Of a stretch of 64,000 nt of DNA, positions 44,883 to 57,130 are shown one piece after another (within the stretch, counting starts at the first letter, position 1; each line of letters opens with the position of its first letter). The DNA is taken from the NCBI RefSeq assembly GCF_016836705.1, contig NZ_JAFCGY010000001.1:186001-250000 (forward strand), in the 5' to 3' direction. This DNA is from Mesorhizobium caraganae (GTDB taxonomy: Bacteria; Pseudomonadota; Alphaproteobacteria; Rhizobiales; Rhizobiaceae). The notes beneath the pieces were generated by a model, which did not search any database, was not told where the DNA came from, and saw nothing but the letters and a program-made list of their open reading frames with translations. A program made the position numbers and the translations under genes.

Positions 44883-44910
44883 TTGTTTTCCCAAACAATA
44901 ATACTATGTT
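44883..44910 (+). promoter_or_regulatory. Promoter with dyad before the AIPR gene
   Basis: TTGTTT (44883-44888) and TATGTT (44905-44910) are 16 bases apart. TTGTTT also forms a perfect dyad with AAACAA (44893-44898), so the -35 element lies in a palindrome that could bind a repressor. Confidence 0.4.
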
Positions 44911-44933
44911 CGCGTTGGGCACAGGGGGATAAA

Positions 44934-46622
44934 ATGGCTAACAGTTCTACAGACTGGGAAGAGGTTCTTGCGACTCTAAAAGCTGACTTGAACCTTCCTG
45001 ACGATGCTATTGGGCTTCTAGCATTAAAACTTAAGTTTCGTCTGGAGGATATGCAGTCAGTCGCTGCTGAGTCTATAACCGGTGGTGGCGATGATAAGAA
45101 ATGTGATATCCTCTACGTGGACAAAGAACTCCAAATTGGGGTTATTGCGCAATGTTATTTTTCAAGAACTAAGAAGCCGGCAGCACCGTCAAACAAGGCT
45201 TCAGATCTAAATACCGCTATTGGTTGGTTGCTAACAAGAGATCTCGACCACCTCCCCGATAGTCTCAAGGGTCGCGCCGACGAATTCCGAAGCGCGATAA
45301 TTTCGAATGAGATAAAACAAATATATATTTGGTATGTCCACAATCTTCCGTCTTCGAAGAATGTGTCGGACGAATTAAAAACCGTTGAGCGCACCGCTAC
45401 ATTGGCTCTCAAGTCATATGCAAACGGTGGCGAGATCAATATTTTTGCTGAAGAGATTGGCACGGAGCAAATTAGCCGCCTTTATGCTCAGGCCGAACGC
45501 ACAGTAATTGTCACGGATGCGTTGGAGACAAGGGTTCCGGATGCGATTGAAATAAAATCTAAAGACTGGAGTTCCGTCGTTACGACCGTCAGTGCGAGAT
45601 GGCTCAGCGAGTTGTATGGTGAGTATGGGACTGACCTCTTTTCAGCAAATCTTCGTGGCTATCTTGGGTCGCGCGCCAGTGACTCAAATATCAACAATGG
45701 TATAAAAACCACTGCGACAGAAGAACCTGAAAATTTCTGGGTCTTCAATAACGGTCTTACCGCCCTTGTCGTTGACTACAATCTTGGTTCAAGATCGAGA
45801 AGTGGAAGGAAATTAAAGATAAAGGGGATATCGATTGTCAATGGTGCCCAAACAACAGGGTCGATCAGTAGTTTAGGATTCCCGCCCCCTGAATCGGTTC
45901 TTGTTCCTATTCGATTTGTTAAATCAAACAAGGATAGTATTGTTACAAAGGTTGTCAGGTATAATAATTCGCAGAACAAGTTGCAGGCTGCAGACTTTCG
46001 AAGCACGGATCAGATTCAAGAGCGACTTCGAAATGAATTTGGGAAGATACCCGATGCCGAATATGAAGGTGGGCGCAGAGGAGGCGTCAGCGACGCGATA
46101 AAGAGGAGTAAATTTACTCTCCCATCCTACACCGTGGGTCAGTCACTTGCCGCTTTTCATGGTGATCCGGTGACTGCGTACGACAAAAAATCCGAAATTT
46201 GGACTAGCGAAAATATATACAGGAGATTTTTCACGGACAGGACAACCGCTCGGCACGTCGTCTTCTGTTTTTCTCTTCTGGAAGAGATCAACATGCGGAG
46301 ACTGTCCCTGACTCAGAAGCAGAGAAAGGACGACGCGAGTCTAACCCAAAGCGAGAGAGCCTACTTGAAATTCCTGAGTAAGAAAGGTGCAGCTTACCTT
46401 CTAGTATATGTCATAGCCACGTGCATGGAGACAATACTCGGCAAGCCGATTTCAAATAAGTTTAACCTGCAGTTTAAAGCCAATTTTTCTCCAGAAAAGG
46501 CATCGAGATTATGGACTCCTATCGTTGACTTGATGCTGTCGCTGTCGAATCAACTTGACCCGGCATTTTCTAGAAACCGTATCTCGAATGAGACGGTCAA
46601 AAATCAGTTCCGAATTTTGTAG
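44934..46622 (+). CDS. AIPR-family (abortive phage infection) protein
   Basis: The 562-residue protein has the AIPR hallmarks: FNNGLTALV near residues 271-279, SIVNGAQTTGSIS at 300-312 and RYNNSQNKLQAADFRSTD at 342-359. The N-terminal region GGGDDKKCDILYVD (50-63) followed by VIAQCYFS (70-77) resembles a restriction-endonuclease-like fold, but the lysine expected in a Q/E-x-K triplet is not in place. GGGGGA four bases upstream sets the start. Composition is strikingly AT-rich (19 G+C in 60 bases at 45301-45360, against 43 in 60 at 44461-44520) with codons unlike its neighbours, so it was probably acquired. It stands alone; no restriction or toxin gene adjoins. Confidence 0.88.
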   Translation: MANSSTDWEEVLATLKADLNLPDDAIGLLALKLKFRLEDMQSVAAESITGGGDDKKCDILYVDKELQIGVIAQCYFSRTKKPAAPSNKASDLNTAIGWLLTRDLDHLPDSLKGRADEFRSAIISNEIKQIYIWYVHNLPSSKNVSDELKTVERTATLALKSYANGGEINIFAEEIGTEQISRLYAQAERTVIVTDALETRVPDAIEIKSKDWSSVVTTVSARWLSELYGEYGTDLFSANLRGYLGSRASDSNINNGIKTTATEEPENFWVFNNGLTALVVDYNLGSRSRSGRKLKIKGISIVNGAQTTGSISSLGFPPPESVLVPIRFVKSNKDSIVTKVVRYNNSQNKLQAADFRSTDQIQERLRNEFGKIPDAEYEGGRRGGVSDAIKRSKFTLPSYTVGQSLAAFHGDPVTAYDKKSEIWTSENIYRRFFTDRTTARHVVFCFSLLEEINMRRLSLTQKQRKDDASLTQSERAYLKFLSKKGAAYLLVYVIATCMETILGKPISNKFNLQFKANFSPEKASRLWTPIVDLMLSLSNQLDPAFSRNRISNETVKNQFRIL

Positions 46623-46806
46623 GCGTTATTGAATCGCTTAAACAGATCCATCAACCGACGTTCTTAGAGTTTTCCAAACAGGTTGAAATTGCGAGCTGAT
46701 CGGCCAGACTGTCGATTGATTGCAGGCCATGAGCAACGTTGGCCGGACAGCGCCCGCCTCTGGCCTGCCGGCCATCTCCCCACAAGGAGGGAGATTAGCT
46801 AATCGT

Positions 46807-50310
<3,504 letters not shown>

Positions 50311-50569
50311 CGTTATGAGTTCCGTTCGGCGAGCGGCTTGCACGAAAAACCGGGACGGGAAGACCCGGCCGGTTGTGCTTGCGATTCTGGTATCAGGCTA
50401 GGAGGGCCTTATAGGGAAGAGTTTTGGCGGATGTAACCCCGAAAATGAGGGATTGCGCGCGGCTTCACAACCGGGGCAATCGCTTCAAGTTTGAAATCGC
50501 ATCTTGCCGGGCGCCGGCGTCGACAAATGGTCAGTCGTGGCAGAATCCATCTTGCGATGGCGCCGAACC

Positions 50570-51400
50570 CTAATCCCCGGTCGCCACGGCGTCGGTGATC
50601 TCGAAGCGCTCGGAGGTGCCGATGCGGATCATGTTCAAGCTGCCTTCGCGGGTGAAGCGGAATTCGTCGGCAGAGTCGGAGCCAACTGGCAAGCCGCCAT
50701 GGAAGCTGATGATGCGCGCGCCGCCGTCCGGCCAGGTCACGGTCACGGCGCTGTCGCCGCCGGTATGGGCGACGCTTATTTGGCACTGGGTCATCGGCTC
50801 GCCGACATGGCGCGCGCAGGGGACGCTGGGCGCGAGCGGAGCAGGGGAGGGCTCGATCGCCGCGAACGCCATGCCATAGGCATCGTCCATCGCGGTCCTG
50901 CCGATCTCGGCGGCGGACTTTGGCGCGCCTGGATCCGTGCCGCCGAGACGCTGCGTCAGGTCAGGCGGCGGCGCAGGGGGAGGCGTCGTGGCGTCCGGCG
51001 TCTGGCCGGCATCGGTGGCAGTGGCGACAGTGGACGCATCCGCCGGCTGGTCGGATTCGGCTACGGTCGCAGGATTGACCGGAACGAGATAGCGCGCCGG
51101 CGCCCAGCCGGTGACTTTGGGATTGTCTGAAACAACCTTGCACCAGGGATGTCCGTCAATGTCGTTGCAGCCGAGGTTGCGCACGCTCGCGCCGGCGGCC
51201 ACCCGCGCCTCGGTCTTGCCCATCGGCGATGGCTTGGCGCGGATGTTGAGCAGATCGTCGGGGGCAAGCCCTGTGACGATGGAGATGAAGGGCGCCTCTT
51301 CGGCGTGAGCCGGGACAACGGCGAGCCACGCCGCCGTCAGCAGCGGAGCGGCAATCAGCGCATGCAAACTTGTTCGGAGCGTAACGATGCGCCTCATCAT
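50570..51400 (-). CDS. Secreted SH3-domain protein
   Basis: The roughly 276-residue protein has a signal peptide (LHALIAAPLLTAAWLAVVPA), a bacterial SH3 domain at about 30-100 (LLNIRAKPSPMGKTEARVAA, NDIDGHPWCKVV), a Thr/Pro-rich linker and a C-terminal beta-rich domain with MTQCQISVAHTGGDSAVTVT. It probably binds peptidoglycan. Start ATG 51400 (MMRRIV) is chosen for the signal peptide; the frame upstream has no site. Confidence 0.82.
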   Translation of the reverse strand: MMRRIVTLRTSLHALIAAPLLTAAWLAVVPAHAEEAPFISIVTGLAPDDLLNIRAKPSPMGKTEARVAAGASVRNLGCNDIDGHPWCKVVSDNPKVTGWAPARYLVPVNPATVAESDQPADASTVATATDAGQTPDATTPPPAPPPDLTQRLGGTDPGAPKSAAEIGRTAMDDAYGMAFAAIEPSPAPLAPSVPCARHVGEPMTQCQISVAHTGGDSAVTVTWPDGGARIISFHGGLPVGSDSADEFRFTREGSLNMIRIGTSERFEITDAVATGD

Positions 51401-51549
51401 TGGCCGTACACTGATACTCTGTACCTTTGCCGCGGCAGGTCCTGCCGCATGCCGAGGCGATTTTATAAGGGACGATACGGCGCCATGTAAGTCCGAAAAT
51501 GCGTCCGATGTTTGGTGCCGGGAGGGCGGCGCAGGGCACGGCTGTGGCG

Positions 51550-52320
51550 TCAAACGGAGCCTTGCCCAGCGGATTTGGGCATGAAGCCGGTTCTGAGCGC
51601 ATGCGCCCATTCAGGCCGCCCCGCCTGTTCAGCCTGCCCGGCTGCCGCTTCGTGGTCGTAGTCGACGGCGATGGTCTCGAAACGGTCGGGTCCTTCACCA
51701 TCCAAGGTGACGATGCCGTAGCGCGCATGCGGGCTGCCTTGCTCCGAAACATGCGCCGGCGGGGTGTCGTCGTCATAGGCGGGAGCGCCGACGCTGCCGG
51801 GGTTGAAGATCACGGGGCCGTCGGGGATGCGGATCAGCTCTGGGCGGTGGCTGTGTCCGCACAACACGATGCGGCAGGCGAGCCCCTTCAGCCGCCGCTG
51901 AATAGCCGCGAGCGGCGCGCGCACCAGTTGGCCATCGACGATCGCGTCGAGCAGATATTTCTCATCATGATCGGGCCGGGCATGAAAGGCGACCACGCCC
52001 GGAATGATCTCCAGCGTGAAGGGCAGGGCGAACAGGGCTTCGCGCTGCGCCTCCGTCAGCCGCTCCTGCGCGTAGCGGTCGGAAGCCCACATCGTATCGT
52101 CTGCCGGATCGACGGCGACGCGGCGGTCATGGTTGCCGCGCACGGTCGGCAGGTCGAGCGCTTCGAGCCGCTCGAACGTTTCGCGCGGCCACAGCGGACC
52201 GGAGACGCAATCGCCGAGATTGATGGTAAGATCGGCGCCGCCGCGCCGCTCCAGATCGGCGAGCACGGCATCCAGCGCCAGGACGTTGCCGTGGATGTCG
52301 GCGAGGACGGCGATGCGCAT
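51550..52320 (-). CDS. Metallophosphoesterase, calcineurin-like
   Basis: The 256-residue protein has the complete metal-site series: D8-I-H10 in LADIHGN, NLGDCVSGP, RGNHDRR and CGHSHRP. A further FNPGSVGAP loop is typical of the YfcE/MJ0936 group of cytoplasmic phosphodiesterases. No signal is seen. The substrate is unknown. The SH3-protein gene lies 150 bases downstream on the same strand. Confidence 0.88.
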   Translation of the reverse strand: MRIAVLADIHGNVLALDAVLADLERRGGADLTINLGDCVSGPLWPRETFERLEALDLPTVRGNHDRRVAVDPADDTMWASDRYAQERLTEAQREALFALPFTLEIIPGVVAFHARPDHDEKYLLDAIVDGQLVRAPLAAIQRRLKGLACRIVLCGHSHRPELIRIPDGPVIFNPGSVGAPAYDDDTPPAHVSEQGSPHARYGIVTLDGEGPDRFETIAVDYDHEAAAGQAEQAGRPEWAHALRTGFMPKSAGQGSV

Positions 52321-52534
52321 GCGGCGGGCTCCCTGGTGCAGCCGCGTTGGAGGCTTTGCGGCCCGTTTTCGTTATCAAGCCCGTGCCTTCGGTATCAAGC
52401 CCTTGAGATCGTTCGGGACAGCCGGCAGCCCCACCTGTGGCTTTTGCGGAAGCACTCTATCTGCTACCGTCCACGCCATTCCAGAGTTCATCTGGGGGGA
52501 GATCTGCCCAAGACAGCCTTGGAGGGACCAGGCG

Positions 52535-53005
52535 ATGACCCGCGACCAGATGGTTGCCCACCTCCGCGCCGCCAATGACGTCGCGCGCGAGACTGCCGCG
52601 CATGGGCATCATCCTTTCGGCTGTGTGCTCGTCGGCCCCGACGATCGCATCCTGATGCGGCAAGGCAACATCAACACCGTGCGCCACGCCGAAACCGAAC
52701 TCTCCCGGCGTGCCGCGGACGCCTATCCGCCGGAATTCCTGTGGTCCTGCACGCTGGTCACAACCGGCGAGCCCTGTGCGATGTGCACCGGAACGCTCTA
52801 CTGGGCCAATATCGGCCGGCTGGTCTATGGCTACGAGGAGACCAAGCTTCTCGCGCTGACTGGCGACCACGCCAAGAATCCGACGATGAACCTCTCGTCG
52901 CGCACAGTCCTCGCCTCCGGGCAGAAGCCGGTCGAGATCCACGGCCCATTCCCCGAGATGGAAGAGGAACTTCTCGCCCCGCATATCGGTTTTTGGCAGC
53001 GCTAG
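52535..53005 (+). CDS. Nucleoside/guanine deaminase-like protein
   Basis: The 156-residue protein has the cytidine-deaminase-fold zinc site H51-A-E53 and P80-C81-AM-C84, with the glutamate as proton shuttle. GHHPFGCVLVGPDDRIL and SCTLVTTGEPCAMCTGTLYW match guanine or purine-nucleoside deaminases rather than TadA. GGAGGG eight bases before ATG 52535 supports the start. It is divergent from the phosphoesterase gene. Confidence 0.87.
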   Translation: MTRDQMVAHLRAANDVARETAAHGHHPFGCVLVGPDDRILMRQGNINTVRHAETELSRRAADAYPPEFLWSCTLVTTGEPCAMCTGTLYWANIGRLVYGYEETKLLALTGDHAKNPTMNLSSRTVLASGQKPVEIHGPFPEMEEELLAPHIGFWQR

Positions 53006-53033
53006 GAGCGTCAGAACTTGACTTCGGACCCGG

Positions 53034-53390
53034 CTAGGCCGGCAGTTCGATGTCGTGGCCTCCGACCGCCGGAAGGGCAGGGTCGTCGCCGGCCGCGGCG
53101 ATGACGCTGTCGAGCAAGCCGGGGAAGCGGGCGTCGAGATCGGCGCGGCGCAGCGTGATCATGCGGTTGGTGCCGACCACTTCGGCGCGGGTGACGCCGG
53201 CTTCGCGCAGTTTGGCCAGGTGATAGCTGAGATTGGTCTTCGAGCCGAGGTCGAGGAACTGGCTGCAGTTCAGCGCCACGCCTTCCTTGCTGGCGAGATA
53301 GCGCACAATGGCGAGCCGGGTCGGGTCGCCAAGCACGCCGAGCACGATCGGCAGGCTGATCTGGTCTGTGTTGGGGTGCGGCAAGGTCAT
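53034..53390 (-). CDS. ArsR-family regulator
   Basis: The 118-residue protein has an ArsR winged helix: VLGVLGDPTRLAIVRYLASK, LGSKTNLSYHLAKLREAGVT and VVGTNRMITLRRADLDARFP. No CxC metal site is seen except a single NCSQ cysteine, so it is probably not a metal sensor. It is divergent from an MFS gene across 206 bases with a palindrome, and likely controls that gene. Confidence 0.88.
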   Translation of the reverse strand: MTLPHPNTDQISLPIVLGVLGDPTRLAIVRYLASKEGVALNCSQFLDLGSKTNLSYHLAKLREAGVTRAEVVGTNRMITLRRADLDARFPGLLDSVIAAAGDDPALPAVGGHDIELPA

Positions 53391-53564
53391 GGCCCGAAAC
53401 TAAGCACAGTCGGTGGCGATTTCAACGCGTCCATCTCGTCCTGCGCATGCACAGCGTTTCTCCGTTTCGCGATTGGCTCAATGGCTGTCCTGACACAGGG
53501 CTGTCAGCAGGGTTCAGCTATTTTTGGCCATCTTCATTGACATCATGCCCTGTTATGTCCAATT

Positions 53565-53582
53565 GTTCAATAAGTTTTGAAC
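53565..53582. promoter_or_regulatory. Dyad upstream of the MFS gene
   Basis: GTTCAA (53565-53570) and TTGAAC (53577-53582) are perfect inverted copies with six bases between. The dyad lies just before AAGGA and the ATG at 53597, so a bound regulator would block transcription start or early elongation. TTGACA at 53537-53542 is a possible -35 element. Confidence 0.5.
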
Positions 53583-53596
53583 TAAGGACACCCCCA

Positions 53597-54775
53597 ATGG
53601 ACAAGCGCCTCTTCTGGCTTGCGCTCGGATCGTTCACGATCTCGACCGAAGGCTTCGTCATTTCCAGCCTCTTGCCCGACATCGCCACCGACGCCGGCAT
53701 TTCCATTCCGCTCGCCGGCACGCTGATCACCGCTTTTGCGCTCGCCTATGCGATCGGCACGCCGATCCTGGCGACGCTAACCGGTGAATGGGACCGGCGT
53801 CGCGTCATCCTCTGGACGCTGACGTTCTTCGTCATCGGCAATCTGGTTGCGGCGCTGAGCTCGTCCTTCGAACTGCTGCTCATTGCCCGCATCATCATGG
53901 CGCTGTCCTCGGGCCTGTTTGCCGCAACCGCGCAAGGCACGGCGGTGGCGCTGGTCGATGACCATCACCGGGCGCGCGCCATTGCCGTGGTCGTCGGCGG
54001 CACCACCGTGGCGGTTGCGCTCGGCGCACCGCTCGGCGCGCTGGTCGCCGCCTTTGCCGGCTGGCGCGGCACCTTCTTTGCCATTGCCGGGCTCGGCGCG
54101 CTGGTCGGCGCCATCCTGTGGTATCGGCTGCCGCGTGGCATCATCGGCACCAGACTGCCGCTACGGGCACGGCTTTCGGCAGCAGTGCGCCCCGGCGTCA
54201 TGCCAATCCTGTTGACGACGACTCTGGCGCTGATCGGTGCCTTCGCCGTCTTTGCCTATGTCGCACCGCTGGCCATCGAAGGCGGGGGCCTCAGCCCGAT
54301 TGCGTTGCCCGGCATGCTGCTCGCCTTCGGTGTCGGCGCCGTCATCGGCAACATTGCCGGTGGCCAGGCCGCCGACCGTTTCGGCGCGACGCGCACCGTC
54401 GGCTGGTCGCTGGCGCTGAGCGCGGCCATGCTGGTGATGCTCTCGGTCGTCCCGACCTTCCTGCCGCAGCACATCGCCGGGCCGGTGCTGATGGCCATGA
54501 TGGTGCCGTGGGGCATCGTCGGCTGGGCGTTCCCGCCGGCGCAGGCCAGCCGCATCATCAAGCTGGCGCCAGACGCCGCTCCGATCGTGCTGTCGCTCAA
54601 TGCCTCGGCGCTCTATCTCGGCGTGGCGCTGGGCGCGGTGGTCGGCGGTGCGGTGTTGCGCTACGGCGTGCCGGCCGATCTCGGCGTGGTGGCGGCGGTG
54701 TTCCCGGTTATCGGGCTCGGCGTCGTGCTGGCCGGCCGCTGGGCGGCACGACCAGTCGCCATGCCGGCGGAGTAA
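53597..54775 (+). CDS. MFS transporter, DHA1/arabinose-efflux type
   Basis: The 392-residue protein has 12 predicted helices, with GSFTISTEGFVISSLLPDIA in helix 1 and ATLTGEWDRRRVILWTLTFF at motif A, as in the AraJ/YdhP-like sugar-efflux and drug-efflux group. VVGGTTVAVALGAPLGALVA is the motif C region. AAGGA nine bases before ATG 53597 supports the start. The ArsR gene beside it is the likely regulator; substrate unknown. Confidence 0.88.
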   Translation: MDKRLFWLALGSFTISTEGFVISSLLPDIATDAGISIPLAGTLITAFALAYAIGTPILATLTGEWDRRRVILWTLTFFVIGNLVAALSSSFELLLIARIIMALSSGLFAATAQGTAVALVDDHHRARAIAVVVGGTTVAVALGAPLGALVAAFAGWRGTFFAIAGLGALVGAILWYRLPRGIIGTRLPLRARLSAAVRPGVMPILLTTTLALIGAFAVFAYVAPLAIEGGGLSPIALPGMLLAFGVGAVIGNIAGGQAADRFGATRTVGWSLALSAAMLVMLSVVPTFLPQHIAGPVLMAMMVPWGIVGWAFPPAQASRIIKLAPDAAPIVLSLNASALYLGVALGAVVGGAVLRYGVPADLGVVAAVFPVIGLGVVLAGRWAARPVAMPAE

Positions 54776-54808
54776 TGCCGTTTCCAGACATGATCGCCGG
54801 CCGCTTCT

Positions 54809-55273
54809 TCAGCTTGAAGGGGCGGCCGGTGGTACTTCGTAATCCAGCTCCGCGACTTCATCCAGCATGGCGCGCAAATCGGCCGCCCGTTGCCTGCCGA
54901 CCATGTCCTCGAAGCGCTGCTGGGCAGTGCTCCACAGTTTCGTCGCCTCTTCGAGCTTGGCGAGGCCTTGGGTTGTCAGCCGCACCCGCTTGATGCGGCG
55001 ATCGTCCTTGTCGGCGAAGGCCTCGATATAGCCGTCGCGGATCAGCGGCTTCAGCGTGTGGCCGAGCGCCGACAGATCCATGACCATCTCTTCGGCTATG
55101 GTGCCCATCGCCGGCTCGCTGCCGACATAGATCTGGTAGAGCAGGCCGTATTGCGTGCCCTTCAGGCCAGAAGGCGCGATCACATCGTCATAGAAGCGGC
55201 TGAGCTTGCGCGCGGCGCGCCGCAGCGTGGCATTGTTGCAAGGGCTAAATCCCGGCATCGCAGTCTTGGTCAT
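54809..55273 (-). CDS. MarR-family regulator
   Basis: The 154-residue protein has a MarR winged helix with LKGTQYGLLYQIYVGSEPAM, GTIAEEMVMDLSALGHTLKP and DKDDRRIKRVRLTTQGLAKL. AGGAG precedes ATG 55273 closely. It is divergent from an SDR gene, and two inverted copies of a 12-base site flank the SDR promoter, so it most likely represses the SDR gene and itself until a ligand binds. Confidence 0.9.
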   Translation of the reverse strand: MTKTAMPGFSPCNNATLRRAARKLSRFYDDVIAPSGLKGTQYGLLYQIYVGSEPAMGTIAEEMVMDLSALGHTLKPLIRDGYIEAFADKDDRRIKRVRLTTQGLAKLEEATKLWSTAQQRFEDMVGRQRAADLRAMLDEVAELDYEVPPAAPSS

Positions 55274-55336
55274 CACGACTCCTCACCGGCAAAAAGCGCC
55301 GCCAGCCTGCCGCAGAAATAGTTTCTGCCGCCTCCG

Positions 55337-55386
55337 TTGACAAGATGGTGGCATATACCTATTTCACAGATAGTGGTATATGCCAC
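55337..55386 (+). promoter_or_regulatory. SDR promoter flanked by paired MarR-type sites
   Basis: GTGGCATATACC (55348-55359) and GGTATATGCCAC (55375-55386) are perfect 12-base inverted copies, 27 bases apart; each is itself nearly palindromic (GGYATATRCC). A promoter TTGACA (55337-55342) - 17 bases - TATTTC (55360-55365) is interleaved with them, one site in the spacer and one at the transcription start. Confidence 0.7.
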
Positions 55387-55452
55387 TAATTGGAAATCAG
55401 GCGGCGAGCGGGGACATCCCATCTCGCCGGGCAGCTAAAAAGGAACAGGACA

Positions 55453-56247
55453 ATGAGTGGACAGGACAATAAGGGCACCGCAGTCATCACCGGCGCGTCG
55501 GCCGGCATCGGAGCGGTCTACGCCGACAGGCTGGCCGGGCAGGGCTACGATCTGGTGCTGGTGGCGCGGCGCGCCGACCGGCTCGAGGAACTGGCTGAAA
55601 AGCTGCGTTATGCCTACAAGCGCAAGGTCAGCGTGATTGCCGCAGATCTCGCCGACGACAATGATGTGCGCCACGTCGAGCAGGCGATCGCCGCCGACGA
55701 CAGCGTGACGCTGCTGGTCAACAATGCCGGCATTGGCGGCCAGCAGATCGTGGCGACCGCCGACGCCGACGAGGCCGAGCGCATGATCAAGGTCAATGTC
55801 ATTGCCTTGACCCGCCTGACCCGCGCCGTGCTGCCGGGGCTTTTGGCGCGCAACCGCGGCGCCATCGTCAACATCGCTTCGGTGCTCGCCTATGAGACCT
55901 CGTTCGGCGGCATCTACAGCGGCACCAAGGCCTATGTCGTCAACTTCACCGAAGGGCTGCACCGCGAGGTCGCGGGCACCAATGTGAAGGTCCAGGCGGT
56001 GCTGCCGGGCGCGACCCGCACCGATTTCTGGGAGCTTGCCGGCAGCGATATCGACAACCTGCCGAAGGAAATTATCATGAGCGCCGACGATATGGTCGAT
56101 GCGGCACTTGTAGGTCTCGCCAGGGGTGAAGCCGTGACCGTGCCGGCGCTTGCCGATGCGGCCAAGCTCGACGCCTTCCTCGGCGCCCGGCAAGCCTTCT
56201 ACGGCAGCCTGCACGCCGACAAGCCGGCGGCCCGCTACGCGGCTTGA
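55453..56247 (+). CDS. Short-chain dehydrogenase/reductase
   Basis: The 264-residue protein has the NAD(P) loop TGASAGIGAVYADRLAGQGY, LLVNNAGIGGQQ, IVNIASVLAYETSFGGIYSG and YSGTKAYVVNF holding the catalytic Ser-Tyr-Lys. It belongs to the classical SDRs that reduce carbonyl compounds. AAGGA before ATG 55453 supports the start. The divergent MarR gene and paired operators suggest induction by a reactive or aromatic compound. Confidence 0.9.
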   Translation: MSGQDNKGTAVITGASAGIGAVYADRLAGQGYDLVLVARRADRLEELAEKLRYAYKRKVSVIAADLADDNDVRHVEQAIAADDSVTLLVNNAGIGGQQIVATADADEAERMIKVNVIALTRLTRAVLPGLLARNRGAIVNIASVLAYETSFGGIYSGTKAYVVNFTEGLHREVAGTNVKVQAVLPGATRTDFWELAGSDIDNLPKEIIMSADDMVDAALVGLARGEAVTVPALADAAKLDAFLGARQAFYGSLHADKPAARYAA

Positions 56248-56257
56248 GGAGGCTGGT

Positions 56258-56425
56258 TCGCTTTCGCGAACCCCCACCCCGCTCACTTCGTTCGCGACTT
56301 GCCGGGGCGAGTCACGGGTCTCGCCCGTCCTTCGGACCCCCACAGGGGGAGGGTAGAAGGCGCGCTCCCTACCTCCCCCTTGTGGGGAGGTCGGACCGCA
56401 GGTCCGGGTGGGGGTGCTGGCGTAA
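56258..56425. repeat. Dispersed repeat D (GC-rich, compound)
   Basis: A run of palindromes without coding potential: TTCGCTTTCGCGAA, CCACAGGGGGAGGG-type and CTCCCCCTTGTGGGGAG, GGACCGCAGGTCC and flanking CCCCACCC/GGGTGGGGG. It begins about ten bases after the SDR stop and ends just before the LysE gene. A fragment of the same type occurs near 46755-46800. Confidence 0.65.
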
Positions 56426-56435
56426 GCTTTACAGA

Positions 56436-57035
56436 TTAAGCAGCCCGCCACATCGGAATGATTGACGCCGCCAGCACCAGCGCCAGCACGATGTTGAGCG
56501 CGCGCCATTGCCATTCGGTCTTGAGCAGCCGTGCCAGCACCATGCCCGCCACGCACCAGACGGACAGCGAGATCGCAGCCGTCAGGCCGAAGGTCGAGCC
56601 GAGCAGCAAAGCCAGTTGTCCCGGTCCGTCAGCAAGTGCTGCGAACGAGGCGGCGGCGCCCAGTCCCATCGCCCAGCCCTTCGGGTTCATCCACTGAATG
56701 CCTGCGCCGCCGAAGAAGCTGTTGGGCTTGGCCATCGTCACATCGAGATTGGGCGGCCCGGCGCGGCCGATCTTGATGGCCAGCCAGATGAGATAGAGCG
56801 AGCCGATCATCTTCATCGCCAGCTGCAGCGACGGCATGGCGAGCAGCAGGCCGGCGAGCCCGGCGGCGGCGGCACCGGTCACCGTGGCGAGGCCGGCGGC
56901 GCTGCCGGCCATCAGCGGCAGGGAGCGGCGAAAGCCGAACTGCGCGCCCGAAGCGGTGGACAAGGTCGTGGCAATACCAGGCGTGGCGGTGGCCACGAAG
57001 GCAAACAGGATAAGCGGCAGGATGGGCTGGAGCAT
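56436..57035 (-). CDS. LysE/RhtB-family exporter
   Basis: The 199-residue membrane protein has about six helices with FVATATPGIATTLSTASGAQ near the start, MIGSLYLIWLAIKIGRAGPP in helix 3 and GIQWMNPKGWAMGLGAAASF in the conserved loop. The canonical PGP is replaced by PGI. It is probably an amino-acid or metabolite exporter. Start ATG 57035 has AAGGACG upstream. The divergent LysR gene is the likely regulator. Confidence 0.85.
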   Translation of the reverse strand: MLQPILPLILFAFVATATPGIATTLSTASGAQFGFRRSLPLMAGSAAGLATVTGAAAAGLAGLLLAMPSLQLAMKMIGSLYLIWLAIKIGRAGPPNLDVTMAKPNSFFGGAGIQWMNPKGWAMGLGAAASFAALADGPGQLALLLGSTFGLTAAISLSVWCVAGMVLARLLKTEWQWRALNIVLALVLAASIIPMWRAA

Positions 57036-57106
57036 GGGACGTCCTTCATCGAAGGCCCATGGTAGACCGCCGCCTGCTTCAGTAAATGCAATGTTTGCGA
57101 TGCATG

Positions 57107-57125
57107 GCATTAGGATATATAATGC
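57107..57125. promoter_or_regulatory. Dyad in the LysE/LysR divergent promoter
   Basis: GCATTA (57107-57112) and TAATGC (57120-57125) are perfect inverted copies with seven bases between; an overlapping pair is ATTAG/CTAAT. This contains a T-N11-A pattern, as expected for a LysR-type binding site, and sits six bases before the LysR start codon. Confidence 0.5.
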
Positions 57126-57130
57126 TAATC

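Noticed and set aside
44697..44933. Upstream extension of the AIPR reading frame into ridA
   Set aside because: It overlaps ridA in another frame and is serine/arginine-rich; a ribosome-binding site and the AT-rich composition start at about 44924.
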